A stretch of 15,963 nt of DNA from Thermoplasmatales archaeon (GCA_012522645.1 JAAYKC010000039.1:1-15963), one strand, 5' to 3'; shown: positions 1-6,389, counted from the stretch's first letter. The notes: generated from the letters alone by a model not told the origin. Numbers and translations are program-made.

Positions 1-138
1 GGCATCCATGGCGGCCAGCAGCAGTTCCTCACGTTCTGTGGCGTGACAGATGGTCATCACATCGATCCAATGGAATGTTTGTGCCATGGTGCCTGCAACG
101 GTGTGCCCGTATCTATTCTTTGCCGCATACTGTTCCAT
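1..138 (-). CDS. N-terminus of RNA-binding protein, COG1325/PF01877-like (partial)
   Basis: The minus strand is open from an ATG at 138 to the window edge (46 residues), with an internal ATG at 87 beginning MAQTFHWIDVMTICHATERE. The pattern of a short beta strand followed by CHATE and a helix resembles the start of the archaeal COG1325 (DUF54) RNA-binding family, where a HATED-like motif opens the domain; members are small and are thought to act in RNA metabolism. The domain proper would begin near the second ATG. The upstream ATG is preferred only because a TATA element lies about 25 bases before it, which fits a leaderless mRNA; from the inner ATG the leader would be about 50 bases with no Shine-Dalgarno visible. 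The rest of the gene lies outside, so both the family call and the start are moderate. Confidence 0.55.
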   Translation of the reverse strand, partial: MEQYAAKNRYGHTVAGTMAQTFHWIDVMTICHATEREELLLAAMDA

Positions 139-157
139 TGCGGAGATTCAGACAAAA

Positions 158-168
158 TCTATATATGC
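158..168. promoter_or_regulatory. Shared bidirectional TATA element
   Basis: The core CTATATATG is nearly self-complementary. It is centred about 33 bases before the tRNA-Ile 5' end on the plus strand and about 25 bases before the ATG at 138 on the minus strand. Both distances suit archaeal TBP/TFB promoters, so one TATA core may serve both directions. No second TATA-like element is seen in the 57 bases between the two genes. Confidence 0.55.
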
Positions 169-195
169 GGTTTCAATCTTGACTGACACCCAACA

Positions 196-270
196 GGGCC
201 CGTAGCTTAGACTGGCTGGAGCGCCCGGCTGATAACCGGGAGGTCAAGAGTTCAAATCTCTTCGGGCCCA
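196..270 (+). tRNA. tRNA-Ile (anticodon GAU)
   Basis: A complete cloverleaf can be folded by eye. The acceptor stem GGGCCCG (196-202) pairs with CGGGCCC (263-269), followed by discriminator A at 270. The D stem is GCTT/GAGC. The anticodon stem CCCGG/CCGGG encloses loop CTGATAA, with anticodon GAT at 231-233. The T stem AAGAG/CTCTT encloses TTCAAAT. There is no intron and the CCA end is not encoded, so CCA must be added by nucleotidyltransferase. This tRNA reads AUU and AUC; AUA, common in the genes here, needs a separate modified tRNA elsewhere. Confidence 0.96.
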
Positions 271-318
271 CTGCGGACGTTCTCAATATTCCGGCCGGAC
301 CGGTCATCCCTGTTGCGC

Positions 319-1065
319 TCAGATCTCATATCTGCGCACAGCTTCTACGAAGTCATCCGAAGGGGGCGTGACCTTCTTCCCCACCGGGCATACGGTTATG
401 CATCTGCCGCATGGGGATATACCTCTCCCGGCCAATTCTCCGGACCTTTCAACGCACAGCATCTTATCCAGCCCTCCGGGGTAGGCATCCCCGCTCAGGG
501 CGTTCGCAGGGCATTCCCTGACGCATTTCATGCATTTTATGCACAGATCCTTCTCCAGAGGCTTCCCTGCGGGGAGTTCTGCAGAAGTGATGATCGAAGT
601 CAATCTCACCCTTGGCCCGTGGGTCTCGGTCAGAAGCACGTTGCTGATCCCGAATGTTCCCAACCCTGCAAGGTAGGCTGCGTGACGGTGCGAGAAGAAG
701 GACGAAGGATCCTTCCTCAGACCCGCTATGCCGTGATATCCGTCCCTGGGCACGTATGCTGAGTCATATCCCCTGTCATCGAGCAAGGTCGCGATGCGCT
801 GTGCGGTAATATCCAGAAGCGTGTTCAGTGTTTTGTAGTGCTCCCTGTAGTATATCGACGGTGCGGTATGCAGTATCGTCGCGGACACCGGGACCCAAAG
901 CACAATGACGGACCGGGCAGAGGGCATGATCGCCTTAGGTCTGCGGGCCGCCGGTATCAGAGAGGATACCAGAGGATCCGTATCCCATGCCGCAGCGTCA
1001 GCAACAGCGAAGTTCGGCCAGATATCCCGGATCTTTCTGCGCAGATCCCTTTCAACATCGGACAT
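319..1065 (-). CDS. Epoxyqueuosine reductase-like [4Fe-4S] protein
   Basis: This 248-residue protein has a QueG-like architecture (COG1600-related): an N-terminal half of mixed alpha/beta character, then a ferredoxin-type C-terminal half. The first cluster motif is C175-x2-C178-x2-C181-x3-C185-P; the second uses C219-x2-C222-x3-C226-P, possibly with C204. LAGLGTFGISNVLLT at about 132-146 resembles the segment before the Fe-S domain in this family. Bacterial QueG is longer (about 350-380) and has C-terminal HEAT-like repeats that are absent here, so epoxyqueuosine reduction should not be assumed; archaea make archaeosine rather than queuosine. A redox role, perhaps corrinoid-dependent, is inferred. 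The ATG follows a TATA element by about 20 bases, suggesting a leaderless mRNA. The gene ends 48 bp from the tRNA, convergently. Confidence 0.75.
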   Translation of the reverse strand: MSDVERDLRRKIRDIWPNFAVADAAAWDTDPLVSSLIPAARRPKAIMPSARSVIVLWVPVSATILHTAPSIYYREHYKTLNTLLDITAQRIATLLDDRGYDSAYVPRDGYHGIAGLRKDPSSFFSHRHAAYLAGLGTFGISNVLLTETHGPRVRLTSIITSAELPAGKPLEKDLCIKCMKCVRECPANALSGDAYPGGLDKMLCVERSGELAGRGISPCGRCITVCPVGKKVTPPSDDFVEAVRRYEI

Positions 1066-1079
1066 GGGAGCAATGAATC

Positions 1080-1090
1080 GAATATATGCT
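1080..1090 (-). promoter_or_regulatory. TATA box of the Fe-S reductase-like gene
   Basis: On the minus strand AGCATATATTC is centred about 20 bases before the ATG at 1065. The spacing is slightly short for a leaderless start, but no other TATA-like sequence lies near. Confidence 0.4.
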
Positions 1091-1158
1091 ATTGAACTTA
1101 CCGCATCTTCCCGAAATCAGGAAAGCCTGTTCGCAGAAGAGAAGCGCGGATTCTAAGA

Positions 1159-1179
1159 CCCTGCCACAATGTGGCAGGG
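1159..1179. repeat. Perfect 10-bp-arm inverted repeat
   Basis: Arm CCCTGCCACA (1159-1168) is followed by one A and then TGTGGCAGGG (1170-1179), its exact reverse complement. The one-base centre suits a dimeric DNA-binding protein; as RNA it would form a stem of about 8 bp with a five-base loop. It lies about 95 bp upstream of the ATG at 1065, and no poly-T tract follows it on either strand. Confidence 0.7.
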
Positions 1180-1362
1180 GTTGTCGCGGTCATCAGTCGA
1201 GTCTTGCAGTCAGGAAGAACCCGGTCACCCGCATCGTGAGTTGCCGACCGGCCATTTCTCGTTCAACAGATTTACCTTGTCGTTCCTGTCTTCGCCGCAG
1301 ATCCTGTCATAGTTATGTTTTAAAATTGGGGTCTCACCTCACTGTAGGTTAATCTATTTCAT

Positions 1363-1374
1363 ACTATATATAGT
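1363..1374. repeat. 12-bp AT palindrome, possible TATA element
   Basis: ACTATATATAGT is a perfect palindrome. It could act as a TATA box in either direction; on the minus strand a transcript would start near 1340 and run through the gene-free interval. No gene is identified for it, so this is a sequence observation only. Confidence 0.45.
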
Positions 1375-1378
1375 GGAC

Positions 1379-1431
1379 TATTCTACGAAATTCGTATTAT
1401 TTACATGAAATAATGCATTATACGTAGAATA
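1379..1431. repeat. Nested AT-rich inverted repeat behind rubredoxin
   Basis: The outer arms TATTCTACG (1379-1387) and CGTAGAATA (1423-1431) are exact reverse complements. Inside them ATTATTT (1396-1402) and AAATAAT (1408-1414) pair around ACATG. The element starts 10 bp after the rubredoxin stop codon on the minus strand, so the transcript would end in a long hairpin. A 3'-end processing or protective structure is the simplest reading; a protein-binding site is an alternative. Confidence 0.65.
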
Positions 1432-1440
1432 AATACTGAT

Positions 1441-1575
1441 TCACTTTAGTTCGAACGAATCCTTGGGGTCTCCGCAGACGGGGCACTCCCAATCGTCAGG
1501 GAGATCCTTGAAGAGCATGCCCTCTTCTTCCTCATCATAGACATACCCGCATGTGACACAGACGTATTCAGCCAT
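1441..1575 (-). CDS. Rubredoxin (44 residues)
   Basis: A short minus-strand gene encodes a complete rubredoxin starting MAEYVCVTCGYVYDEEEE. The four iron ligands are C6 and C9 (CVTCGY) and C31 and C34 (CPVCGD). The family markers LPDDW before the second pair and PKDSFE after it are present. At 44 residues it is one of the short rubredoxins, having lost about 8 residues of the loop after the first cysteine pair relative to the usual 52. Rubredoxins are small cytoplasmic one-electron carriers; in strict anaerobes they often supply electrons to rubrerythrin, superoxide reductase or flavodiiron proteins against oxygen stress, but no such partner is in this window. The ATG is 30 bases after a TATA box, so the leader is very short. 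Confidence 0.95.
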   Translation of the reverse strand: MAEYVCVTCGYVYDEEEEGMLFKDLPDDWECPVCGDPKDSFELK

Positions 1576-1601
1576 ATTATCAGCCGTCAGTATCTCCGTT
1601 C

Positions 1602-1612
1602 ATAGTATAAAT
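1602..1612 (-). promoter_or_regulatory. TATA box of rubredoxin
   Basis: On the minus strand TTTATACTATG is centred about 32 bases before the rubredoxin ATG at 1575. This predicts a transcript with a leader of only a few bases. Confidence 0.6.
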
Positions 1613-1742
1613 CGGTGTTTTATCTGCGAGCCCTCACATCCTTCAGGAAATGTCGGATGCAGAGGGGAAATGACCCGGGGACGGGGTCCATCCGGCCTCT
1701 GAGCTCCGTGAACAACGGCAGGAGCTTACGGACGCATTCGGA

Positions 1743-1922
1743 TCAGATGATCTTCGTCTCATCCACATCCTCTCTGACCTTGCCTATTTCGTATACGATA
1801 TGTTCCAGATACCGCAGTTCCCTGTCCGAATCCCCCTTCAGGATATCGCGCAGGAATACCGCTATGTCGAACAGGACGAAGACCGCTTCATATTCCTCCG
1901 CGCTTATGCACCCATTGTTCAT
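1743..1922 (-). CDS. Small unknown protein, 59 residues
   Basis: This minus-strand frame begins MNNGCISAEEYEAVFVLFD and ends in TKII. I do not recognise a family. The product is acidic and looks almost wholly alpha-helical, with spaced hydrophobic residues (VFVLFDIAVFL at about 14-24, then LRYLEHIVYEIGKV at 36-49), which suggests a two-helix hairpin that may dimerise; there is no signal peptide and only one cysteine. That it is a real gene is supported by AGGTGAT three bases before the ATG, one of the best Shine-Dalgarno matches in the window, and by codon use like its neighbours. It lies between rubredoxin, 167 bp away in the same direction, and the divergent fhs operon. No function is assigned. 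Confidence 0.65.
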   Translation of the reverse strand: MNNGCISAEEYEAVFVLFDIAVFLRDILKGDSDRELRYLEHIVYEIGKVREDVDETKII

Positions 1923-1925
1923 TTT

Positions 1926-1933
1926 ATCACCTT
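1926..1933 (-). promoter_or_regulatory. Strong Shine-Dalgarno of the 59-residue protein gene
   Basis: On the minus strand AAGGTGAT precedes the ATG by three bases and is complementary to the 16S rRNA tail. It sets the start at 1922 and is unusual in a window where most operon-leading genes appear leaderless. Confidence 0.65.
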
Positions 1934-1996
1934 ATGGAATTATGCTCTCTTCGTTATACGGGCGAAGGATTACAGTTAGGCTTACCTCAGCCGTCG

Positions 1997-2018
1997 TCCG
2001 ACCCGGTCCTGGGTCGGA
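1997..2018. repeat. GC-rich hairpin upstream of fhs
   Basis: TCCGACCC (1997-2004) and GGGTCGGA (2011-2018) are exact reverse complements around the loop GGTCCT. It lies in the 243-bp divergent region between the 59-residue protein gene and fhs, about 110 bp upstream of the fhs TATA-like element, so it should not be in the fhs mRNA. A second small inverted repeat, GAACC-A-GGTTC, is at 2045-2055. Operator sites are possible. Confidence 0.55.
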
Positions 2019-2128
2019 TCGGACACCGTGTGCCGGAATGAAATGAACCAGGTTCGTGATTTTCACAGAGGTCCAGTTCACTGATCCGCAGGGTGATGCT
2101 ACGCATATTCTTTACACATCTCAAAAAA

Positions 2129-2138
2129 ACGTTAAATG
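2129..2138 (+). promoter_or_regulatory. TATA-like element of the fhs operon
   Basis: ACGTTAAATG preceded by a run of seven A's is centred about 32 bases before the fhs ATG, consistent with a short leader. The match to the archaeal consensus is imperfect. Confidence 0.45.
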
Positions 2139-2165
2139 AGATTAGTGTTTACGGGTACCTATTAA

Positions 2166-3836
2166 ATGAAATCTGACTTAGACATATCCCGGGAGGCTAA
2201 GGTTAGGCCCATTGCAGAATTGGCTGAGGAGATGGGGATCCCGTCTTGCGAGACAATACCTTACGGCAGGGACATGGCCAAGGTCCCGTTGGATGCGCTG
2301 AGGCGTTTTGATGACAAAGAGGACGGAAAGCTGATACTCGTCACGGCGATAACCGCAACGCCTGCGGGGGAGGGAAAGACCGTCACCACGATCGGCCTCA
2401 TACAGGGCCTCAGCAGGATAGGCAAGAATGTGGTGGGTGCGCTCCGGGAACCGTCCATAGGTCCGATATTCGGGATAAAAGGAGGGGCGACCGGCGGCGG
2501 GTACTCTCAGGTATATCCGATGTGGGACATCAATCTTCATTTCACAGGGGACATACACGCCGTGGGCAGCGCCCATAACCTCCTCTCGGCGATGGTGGAG
2601 AACCATATAGCCAAAGGCAATGAGCTGGGCATAGACCCCACCAACATCACCCTGAAGAAGGCGATAGACATGAATTGCCGGGAGCTCAGGAACATGGTCG
2701 TGGGCCTCGGAGGCAAATCCATGGGCGGGGTGCCCCATGAGAGCGGTTTCCTGATCACATCCGCATCGGAGATCTCCGCCATCCTCGCTCTCGCTTCTGA
2801 CAGGGAGGATCTCAGGGAGAGGCTGGAGAAGGTGGTCGTCGGATACACGTACGACGGCCGCATGGTCACCGCAAAGGAGCTGAACTGCGTCGGTGCCATG
2901 ATGGTCCTGCTCAAGGATGCCATCAACCCGAACCTCGTTCAGACTCTGGAGGGACAGCCCGTCTTCGTTCACGGATTCCCCTTTGCCAATATAGCTCACG
3001 GTTCCAACAGCATAGTGGCCACAAGGGCCGCCATGAAGCTCGGGGATTACGCTGTGACGGAAGCCGGGTTCGCAGCGGACCTGGGAGCAGAGAAGTTCAT
3101 GGACATAGTCTGCAGACAGGCCGGCTTCTCGCCTGACTGCACGGTCATCGTGGTCTCTGCAAGGGCTCTTATGATGCACGGCGGTGCCGACATCAAGGAT
3201 GAGAGCACCATGACCCTGGATGCCATGAGGGAAGGGTATCCCAACCTCGACAAGCACATATCCAATCTCAGGCTGCACGGCGTCCCTGTCGTGGTGGCCG
3301 TAAACCGTTTCTCGCAGGATACCGATGAGGCGGTCGCCGAGATAAAAGCTCACTGCGATTCCCTGGGCGTACCGTCGGCGGAATCCTCCGTGTACGCAGA
3401 CGGCGGTAAGGGAGGCACAGAGCTGGCTCTCAGGGTCGTGGAGGCGATCGAGGGCGGGAAGGACTTCAGGTTCCTGTACGGGACGGATCTGACGATAAAG
3501 CAGAAGATCGAGACGATAGGCTACGAGGTGTACGGGACCTCCATGGTGAACTACATGCCTGCGGCCGAGAAGGTGCTATCCTCTCTGGAAGCAGCCGGTT
3601 ACGGGAACCTGCCCGTATGCATAGCGAAGACGCAGGCATCCTTAAGCGATAATCCTTCCAGGAAAGGGGCTCCGACCGGATGGAAGCTCACCGTCAGGGA
3701 TGTTTATCTCTCTGCAGGAGCCGGATTCGTTGTTCCGATATGCGGTCAGATGTCCCTCATGCCCGGGCTCCCTAAGAATCCGGCGGCCGAGAGGATAGAT
3801 CTCGATGCTGAAGGCAGGATCCGAGGGTTGAAATGA
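2166..3836 (+). CDS. fhs: Formate-tetrahydrofolate ligase
   Basis: Fhs joins formate to tetrahydrofolate using ATP, giving 10-formyl-THF for purine synthesis and, through FolD, for other C1 transfers in the cytoplasm. The 556 residues match the family's usual 550-560. The MKSDLDISREA start is typical, the P-loop TPAGEGKT is at 65-72, and the family signature GIKGGATGGGY is at 103-113, preceded by REPSIGP. No truncation is seen. Methanogens mostly carry C1 units on methanopterin, so a folate-linked enzyme suits a lineage lacking that branch, such as Methanomassiliicoccales, and related Thermoplasmata also have Fhs; this is context, not proof. It is the first gene of an operon, its TGA overlapping the ATG of the Hsp70-like gene by ATGA at 3833-3836. 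Nothing in the chaperone partner explains the pairing. Confidence 0.96.
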   Translation: MKSDLDISREAKVRPIAELAEEMGIPSCETIPYGRDMAKVPLDALRRFDDKEDGKLILVTAITATPAGEGKTVTTIGLIQGLSRIGKNVVGALREPSIGPIFGIKGGATGGGYSQVYPMWDINLHFTGDIHAVGSAHNLLSAMVENHIAKGNELGIDPTNITLKKAIDMNCRELRNMVVGLGGKSMGGVPHESGFLITSASEISAILALASDREDLRERLEKVVVGYTYDGRMVTAKELNCVGAMMVLLKDAINPNLVQTLEGQPVFVHGFPFANIAHGSNSIVATRAAMKLGDYAVTEAGFAADLGAEKFMDIVCRQAGFSPDCTVIVVSARALMMHGGADIKDESTMTLDAMREGYPNLDKHISNLRLHGVPVVVAVNRFSQDTDEAVAEIKAHCDSLGVPSAESSVYADGGKGGTELALRVVEAIEGGKDFRFLYGTDLTIKQKIETIGYEVYGTSMVNYMPAAEKVLSSLEAAGYGNLPVCIAKTQASLSDNPSRKGAPTGWKLTVRDVYLSAGAGFVVPICGQMSLMPGLPKNPAAERIDLDAEGRIRGLK

Positions 3837-5353
3837 GCCAGAGGGAAGATGGGGAAGATTACTGCGTGGGCATAGACCTGGGCACGATCAATACCGCCCT
3901 GGCTTTTATGGACGGCAGGGGCGACCTGACGGTAGACAAGGACCCGGACGGGTCCATGACCGTTCCCACGTCGGTCCTGTTCACGGACATGGGGAAGATA
4001 GTCGGCTCCAAGGCTGAGACCAAGGCGCGCACGGAAGGGTACGGGAACTTCCTGTCGGGCTTCAAGAGGCAGATGGGGACCAAGTACACCAGGACCGTGA
4101 TGAACTCCACATACACTCCGACGGAGATGTCGGCGCTGGTACTGAGGAAGATGCTGCTGCGGTTCGAGGAGAATCACGGCGTCATGCCCACGAAGGCCGT
4201 GCTGTGCGTTCCCGGCGATTACGGCATCCCTGAGAGGCAGGCAACGATCCAGGCCGGCAGGATAGCCGGGCTGGAGGCCATAGAGCTGATAAACGAGCCG
4301 ACGGCCGCCTGCATAGCCTACTGCAAAGAGAACAAGTTCAGGAACGGCAACATAATAATATTCGACCTGGGGGGCGGAACCTTCGATGCATCCGTCGTGA
4401 ATGTCAACAACAACCGATTCAAGGTCCTGTCCAACGAAGGCAGCAGGAGCCTCGGAGGCAAGGATTGGAACCTTCATCTTGCCAATATCATTCAGAGGAA
4501 GGTCATAGACGCCTACGGGATGACCCAGAAGGAGGCGGATCGGAATATGAAGATGAGGCAGGACATAATCGTCGAGGCCAGACGGGTCAAGGAGCTCCTG
4601 ACCGTCCGGAACCGGGTCACAGACACGGTGGACATCAACGGGACGCCTGTCACATACACGATCAGACGTGAGGAGTTCGAGGATGCCACCTATGAGCTGA
4701 ATATGCGTCTGATCACGATGATGATGAACGCCTTAAGGTCCGCAGGTCTCAGGGAGAAGGATATCTCCAGGGTCGTAATGACCGGCGGCGAGTCGCAGAT
4801 CTCAGCCATGATGAGATACGTGGACGATGCTCTTCCGACGGTCAGAACGGACATATTCGATCCGTTCACATCCATGGCGAAGGGTGCCGCGCTGTATGCG
4901 GACGCCGTCTTCTCCGACGGGGATGTGATCGTGGAACCGGTCCTGAGCAAGACTCTGGGCATAAAGGCGGGAGTGGACGGGAACGAGACGATATACAACA
5001 TAGTCTTCCGGAGCACCCCTCTCCCTATGGCACCCAATGCTCTGTTCAGGCCGAAGAGGGATGACCAGGAGACCCTGGAGTTGGAAGTATACGAGACGAA
5101 GGCCAATCCCGGGACGTATTATACGAGCCTTCCCTACGGATTCATGATCCGGAAGTTCGAGATCCCCCTCACAGGGAAGATCTACCGGGGCAGGACCAAG
5201 ATAAATGTGCACTTCACGGTGGACCTGAACGGACTGGTGCAGATGTTCGTGGACTGCAACGGAGAAGTGACGGAATTCGACATGAGCAACGGCATGACCA
5301 TGCTCCCGACGCAGATAATGCAGTCGAAGAAGAAGGTGATGAACATCTTATGA
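3833..5353 (+). CDS. Lidless Hsp70-like ATPase
   Basis: The first about 360 residues are an Hsp70-type nucleotide-binding domain. Phosphate loop 1 is GIDLGTINTA (13-22), catalytic-lysine context is FKRQMG (K78), the proline switch and ERQAT segment lie at 127-138, INEPTAA at 153-159, phosphate loop 2 DLGGGTFD at 178-185, and the adenosine loop MTGGES at 316-321. The interdomain linker, normally DVLLLDVTP, is replaced by about 364-376 (DVIVEPVLSKTLG). Residues 385-485 look like the beta-sandwich substrate domain, but the alpha-helical lid is missing: the protein ends at 506 instead of about 600-640 after a lysine-rich tail. The second Thr of the DLGTTN loop is Ile. No dnaJ or grpE adjoins, so this is probably not the housekeeping DnaK. 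It overlaps fhs upstream and the Sel1-repeat gene downstream by ATGA, implying translational coupling. Substrate and role are unknown. Confidence 0.85.
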   Translation: MSQREDGEDYCVGIDLGTINTALAFMDGRGDLTVDKDPDGSMTVPTSVLFTDMGKIVGSKAETKARTEGYGNFLSGFKRQMGTKYTRTVMNSTYTPTEMSALVLRKMLLRFEENHGVMPTKAVLCVPGDYGIPERQATIQAGRIAGLEAIELINEPTAACIAYCKENKFRNGNIIIFDLGGGTFDASVVNVNNNRFKVLSNEGSRSLGGKDWNLHLANIIQRKVIDAYGMTQKEADRNMKMRQDIIVEARRVKELLTVRNRVTDTVDINGTPVTYTIRREEFEDATYELNMRLITMMMNALRSAGLREKDISRVVMTGGESQISAMMRYVDDALPTVRTDIFDPFTSMAKGAALYADAVFSDGDVIVEPVLSKTLGIKAGVDGNETIYNIVFRSTPLPMAPNALFRPKRDDQETLELEVYETKANPGTYYTSLPYGFMIRKFEIPLTGKIYRGRTKINVHFTVDLNGLVQMFVDCNGEVTEFDMSNGMTMLPTQIMQSKKKVMNIL

Positions 5354-6315
5354 GCGTGCACAGAGGAGTGGACCCGGCATTCGCATTCAAGAGATCCATG
5401 GAGCTGATCAATGATCCTGATATGCAGGAGGAGGCTCTGGCACTTCTGGAGTACTCGGCCGACGCGGGGAATCTGGATGCGGAGCTGGAGTACGGCACGA
5501 TCCTCTGTGAGGGATACTTCCTGGAAAGGGATTACGAAAAGGCTCTGGAATGGTTCAAAAAGGCTGCGGACAAAGGATCGGATGCCGCCATGTATGAGAT
5601 CGGGATGGCCTTCTTTGACGGCAAAGGACTCGAGCAGGACAGGAATGAGGCATATTCCTGGCTGCTGATGTCCGCCGAGTTCGGATATTCTCCCGCCCAG
5701 ATGCAGATAGGGCGGATGCATGAATACGGGATCAGCGTCAACAAGGACCCGAACGATGCTCTCAGGTGGTACTCCCAGGCCTCTGACAGGGGTCTGCCTG
5801 AAGCGAGGGTGGCCAAGGCCGACATGATGCTGCTGTCCGGAGGTTCCAATACGGATTTCCATAAGGCGATGAAGCTCTACCGGCAGGCATCCGACGCAGG
5901 ATATCCTGACGGGGATTACAAGCTGGGACTGCTGTATTTCAGGGGCAAGGGGATACCCCAGAATTTCGTTGCAGCGGCAAGGTCATTCAGGAACGGTGCG
6001 GAACTCGGCCATGACGGCTGCGAGTTCATGCTGGGAAAGATGTATGCTGAAGGCAAAGGCGTGGAGACGGATAAGAGCACGGCCATAAAGTACCTGTCAA
6101 CAGCGTCCAGGAAGGGCAATGCAGCGGCAAAGGAATACCTGATAGATCTGACGTCTAAGGACAATGTGATATGGGATGACGGGAAGCAGGAGGAAGAGGA
6201 ATTCATCCAGCTGAACACTCCGGACCTGCTGTCCAGGTCACGCATGAAGGTCTCCAGTGTCTCCGATATAAAATCCGAGAAGAAGAAAGGCTTCTTCTCA
6301 AGGTTCAGAAAATGA
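5350..6315 (+). CDS. Sel1-repeat (TPR-like) protein
   Basis: Six Sel1-like repeats, each exactly 36 residues and ending in Gly, occupy about 41-76, 77-112, 113-148, 149-184, 185-220 and 221-256, with a degenerate half-repeat before (to G40) and after. Typical units read ALEWFKKAADKG, LGKMYAEGKGVETD and ALRWYSQASDRG. Repeat 4 (149-184) is the most diverged, having lost the YxxGxGV turn. Sel1 repeats form a right-handed solenoid that binds other proteins. The C-terminal 60 residues have an acidic patch (QEEEEF at 280-285) and a basic aromatic end, KKKGFFSRFRK (311-321), that might touch membrane or nucleic acid. There is no signal peptide. The start overlaps the Hsp70-like stop (ATGA, 5350-5353), so the two are probably made together and may interact; that is inference. 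Confidence 0.88.
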   Translation: MSVHRGVDPAFAFKRSMELINDPDMQEEALALLEYSADAGNLDAELEYGTILCEGYFLERDYEKALEWFKKAADKGSDAAMYEIGMAFFDGKGLEQDRNEAYSWLLMSAEFGYSPAQMQIGRMHEYGISVNKDPNDALRWYSQASDRGLPEARVAKADMMLLSGGSNTDFHKAMKLYRQASDAGYPDGDYKLGLLYFRGKGIPQNFVAAARSFRNGAELGHDGCEFMLGKMYAEGKGVETDKSTAIKYLSTASRKGNAAAKEYLIDLTSKDNVIWDDGKQEEEEFIQLNTPDLLSRSRMKVSSVSDIKSEKKKGFFSRFRK

Positions 6316-6351
6316 ATAATAATGTACATTGTTGAATATTTTCAATACAAT

Positions 6352-6360
6352 ATTATATAG
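6352..6360 (+). promoter_or_regulatory. TATA box of the PaaK-like gene
   Basis: ATTATATAG is centred about 34 bases before the ATG at 6390. Just upstream is a short inverted repeat, TTGAA-TATT-TTCAA (6333-6346), which could be a regulator site. The gene thus appears separate from the fhs-Hsp70-Sel1 operon. Confidence 0.6.
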
Positions 6361-6389
6361 TTCCCGAACCATCGCCGTAGAGATGCGCC

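Larger units (their letters stand above)
1066..1440. other. 375-bp gene-free interval with inverted repeats
   Basis: No convincing protein gene lies between the Fe-S reductase-like gene and rubredoxin, both on the minus strand. The plus-strand open frame at 1086-1352 has a cysteine- and arginine-rich product without family character. The interval holds a 10-bp-arm inverted repeat (1159-1179), a perfect 12-bp AT palindrome (1363-1374) and a nested AT-rich inverted repeat (1379-1431). On the minus strand 38 codons (1225-1338) are open without a usable start. It could hold a gene remnant or a small RNA; I cannot establish either. Confidence 0.6.

Noticed and set aside
289..300. Palindrome TCCGGCCGGA after the tRNA
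   Set aside because: Ten bases of GC-rich palindrome with no U-tract and no repeat elsewhere in the window; too weak to call a terminator.
313..762. 149-codon plus-strand open frame
   Set aside because: It is antisense to the two-cluster Fe-S protein gene.
1090..1200. Possible C/D-box small RNA (a CTGATGA-like box with a distant CTGA, minus strand)
   Set aside because: Box spacing is too long and there is no convincing D'/C' pair.
1615..2046. 143-codon plus-strand open frame
   Set aside because: It covers the 59-residue minus-strand gene, which has a strong ribosome binding site, while this frame has none and a low-complexity Ser/Arg product.
2178..3353. 391-codon minus-strand open frame
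   Set aside because: It lies entirely within fhs, which has full family motifs; the product has shadow-like composition rich in His, Arg and Gly.
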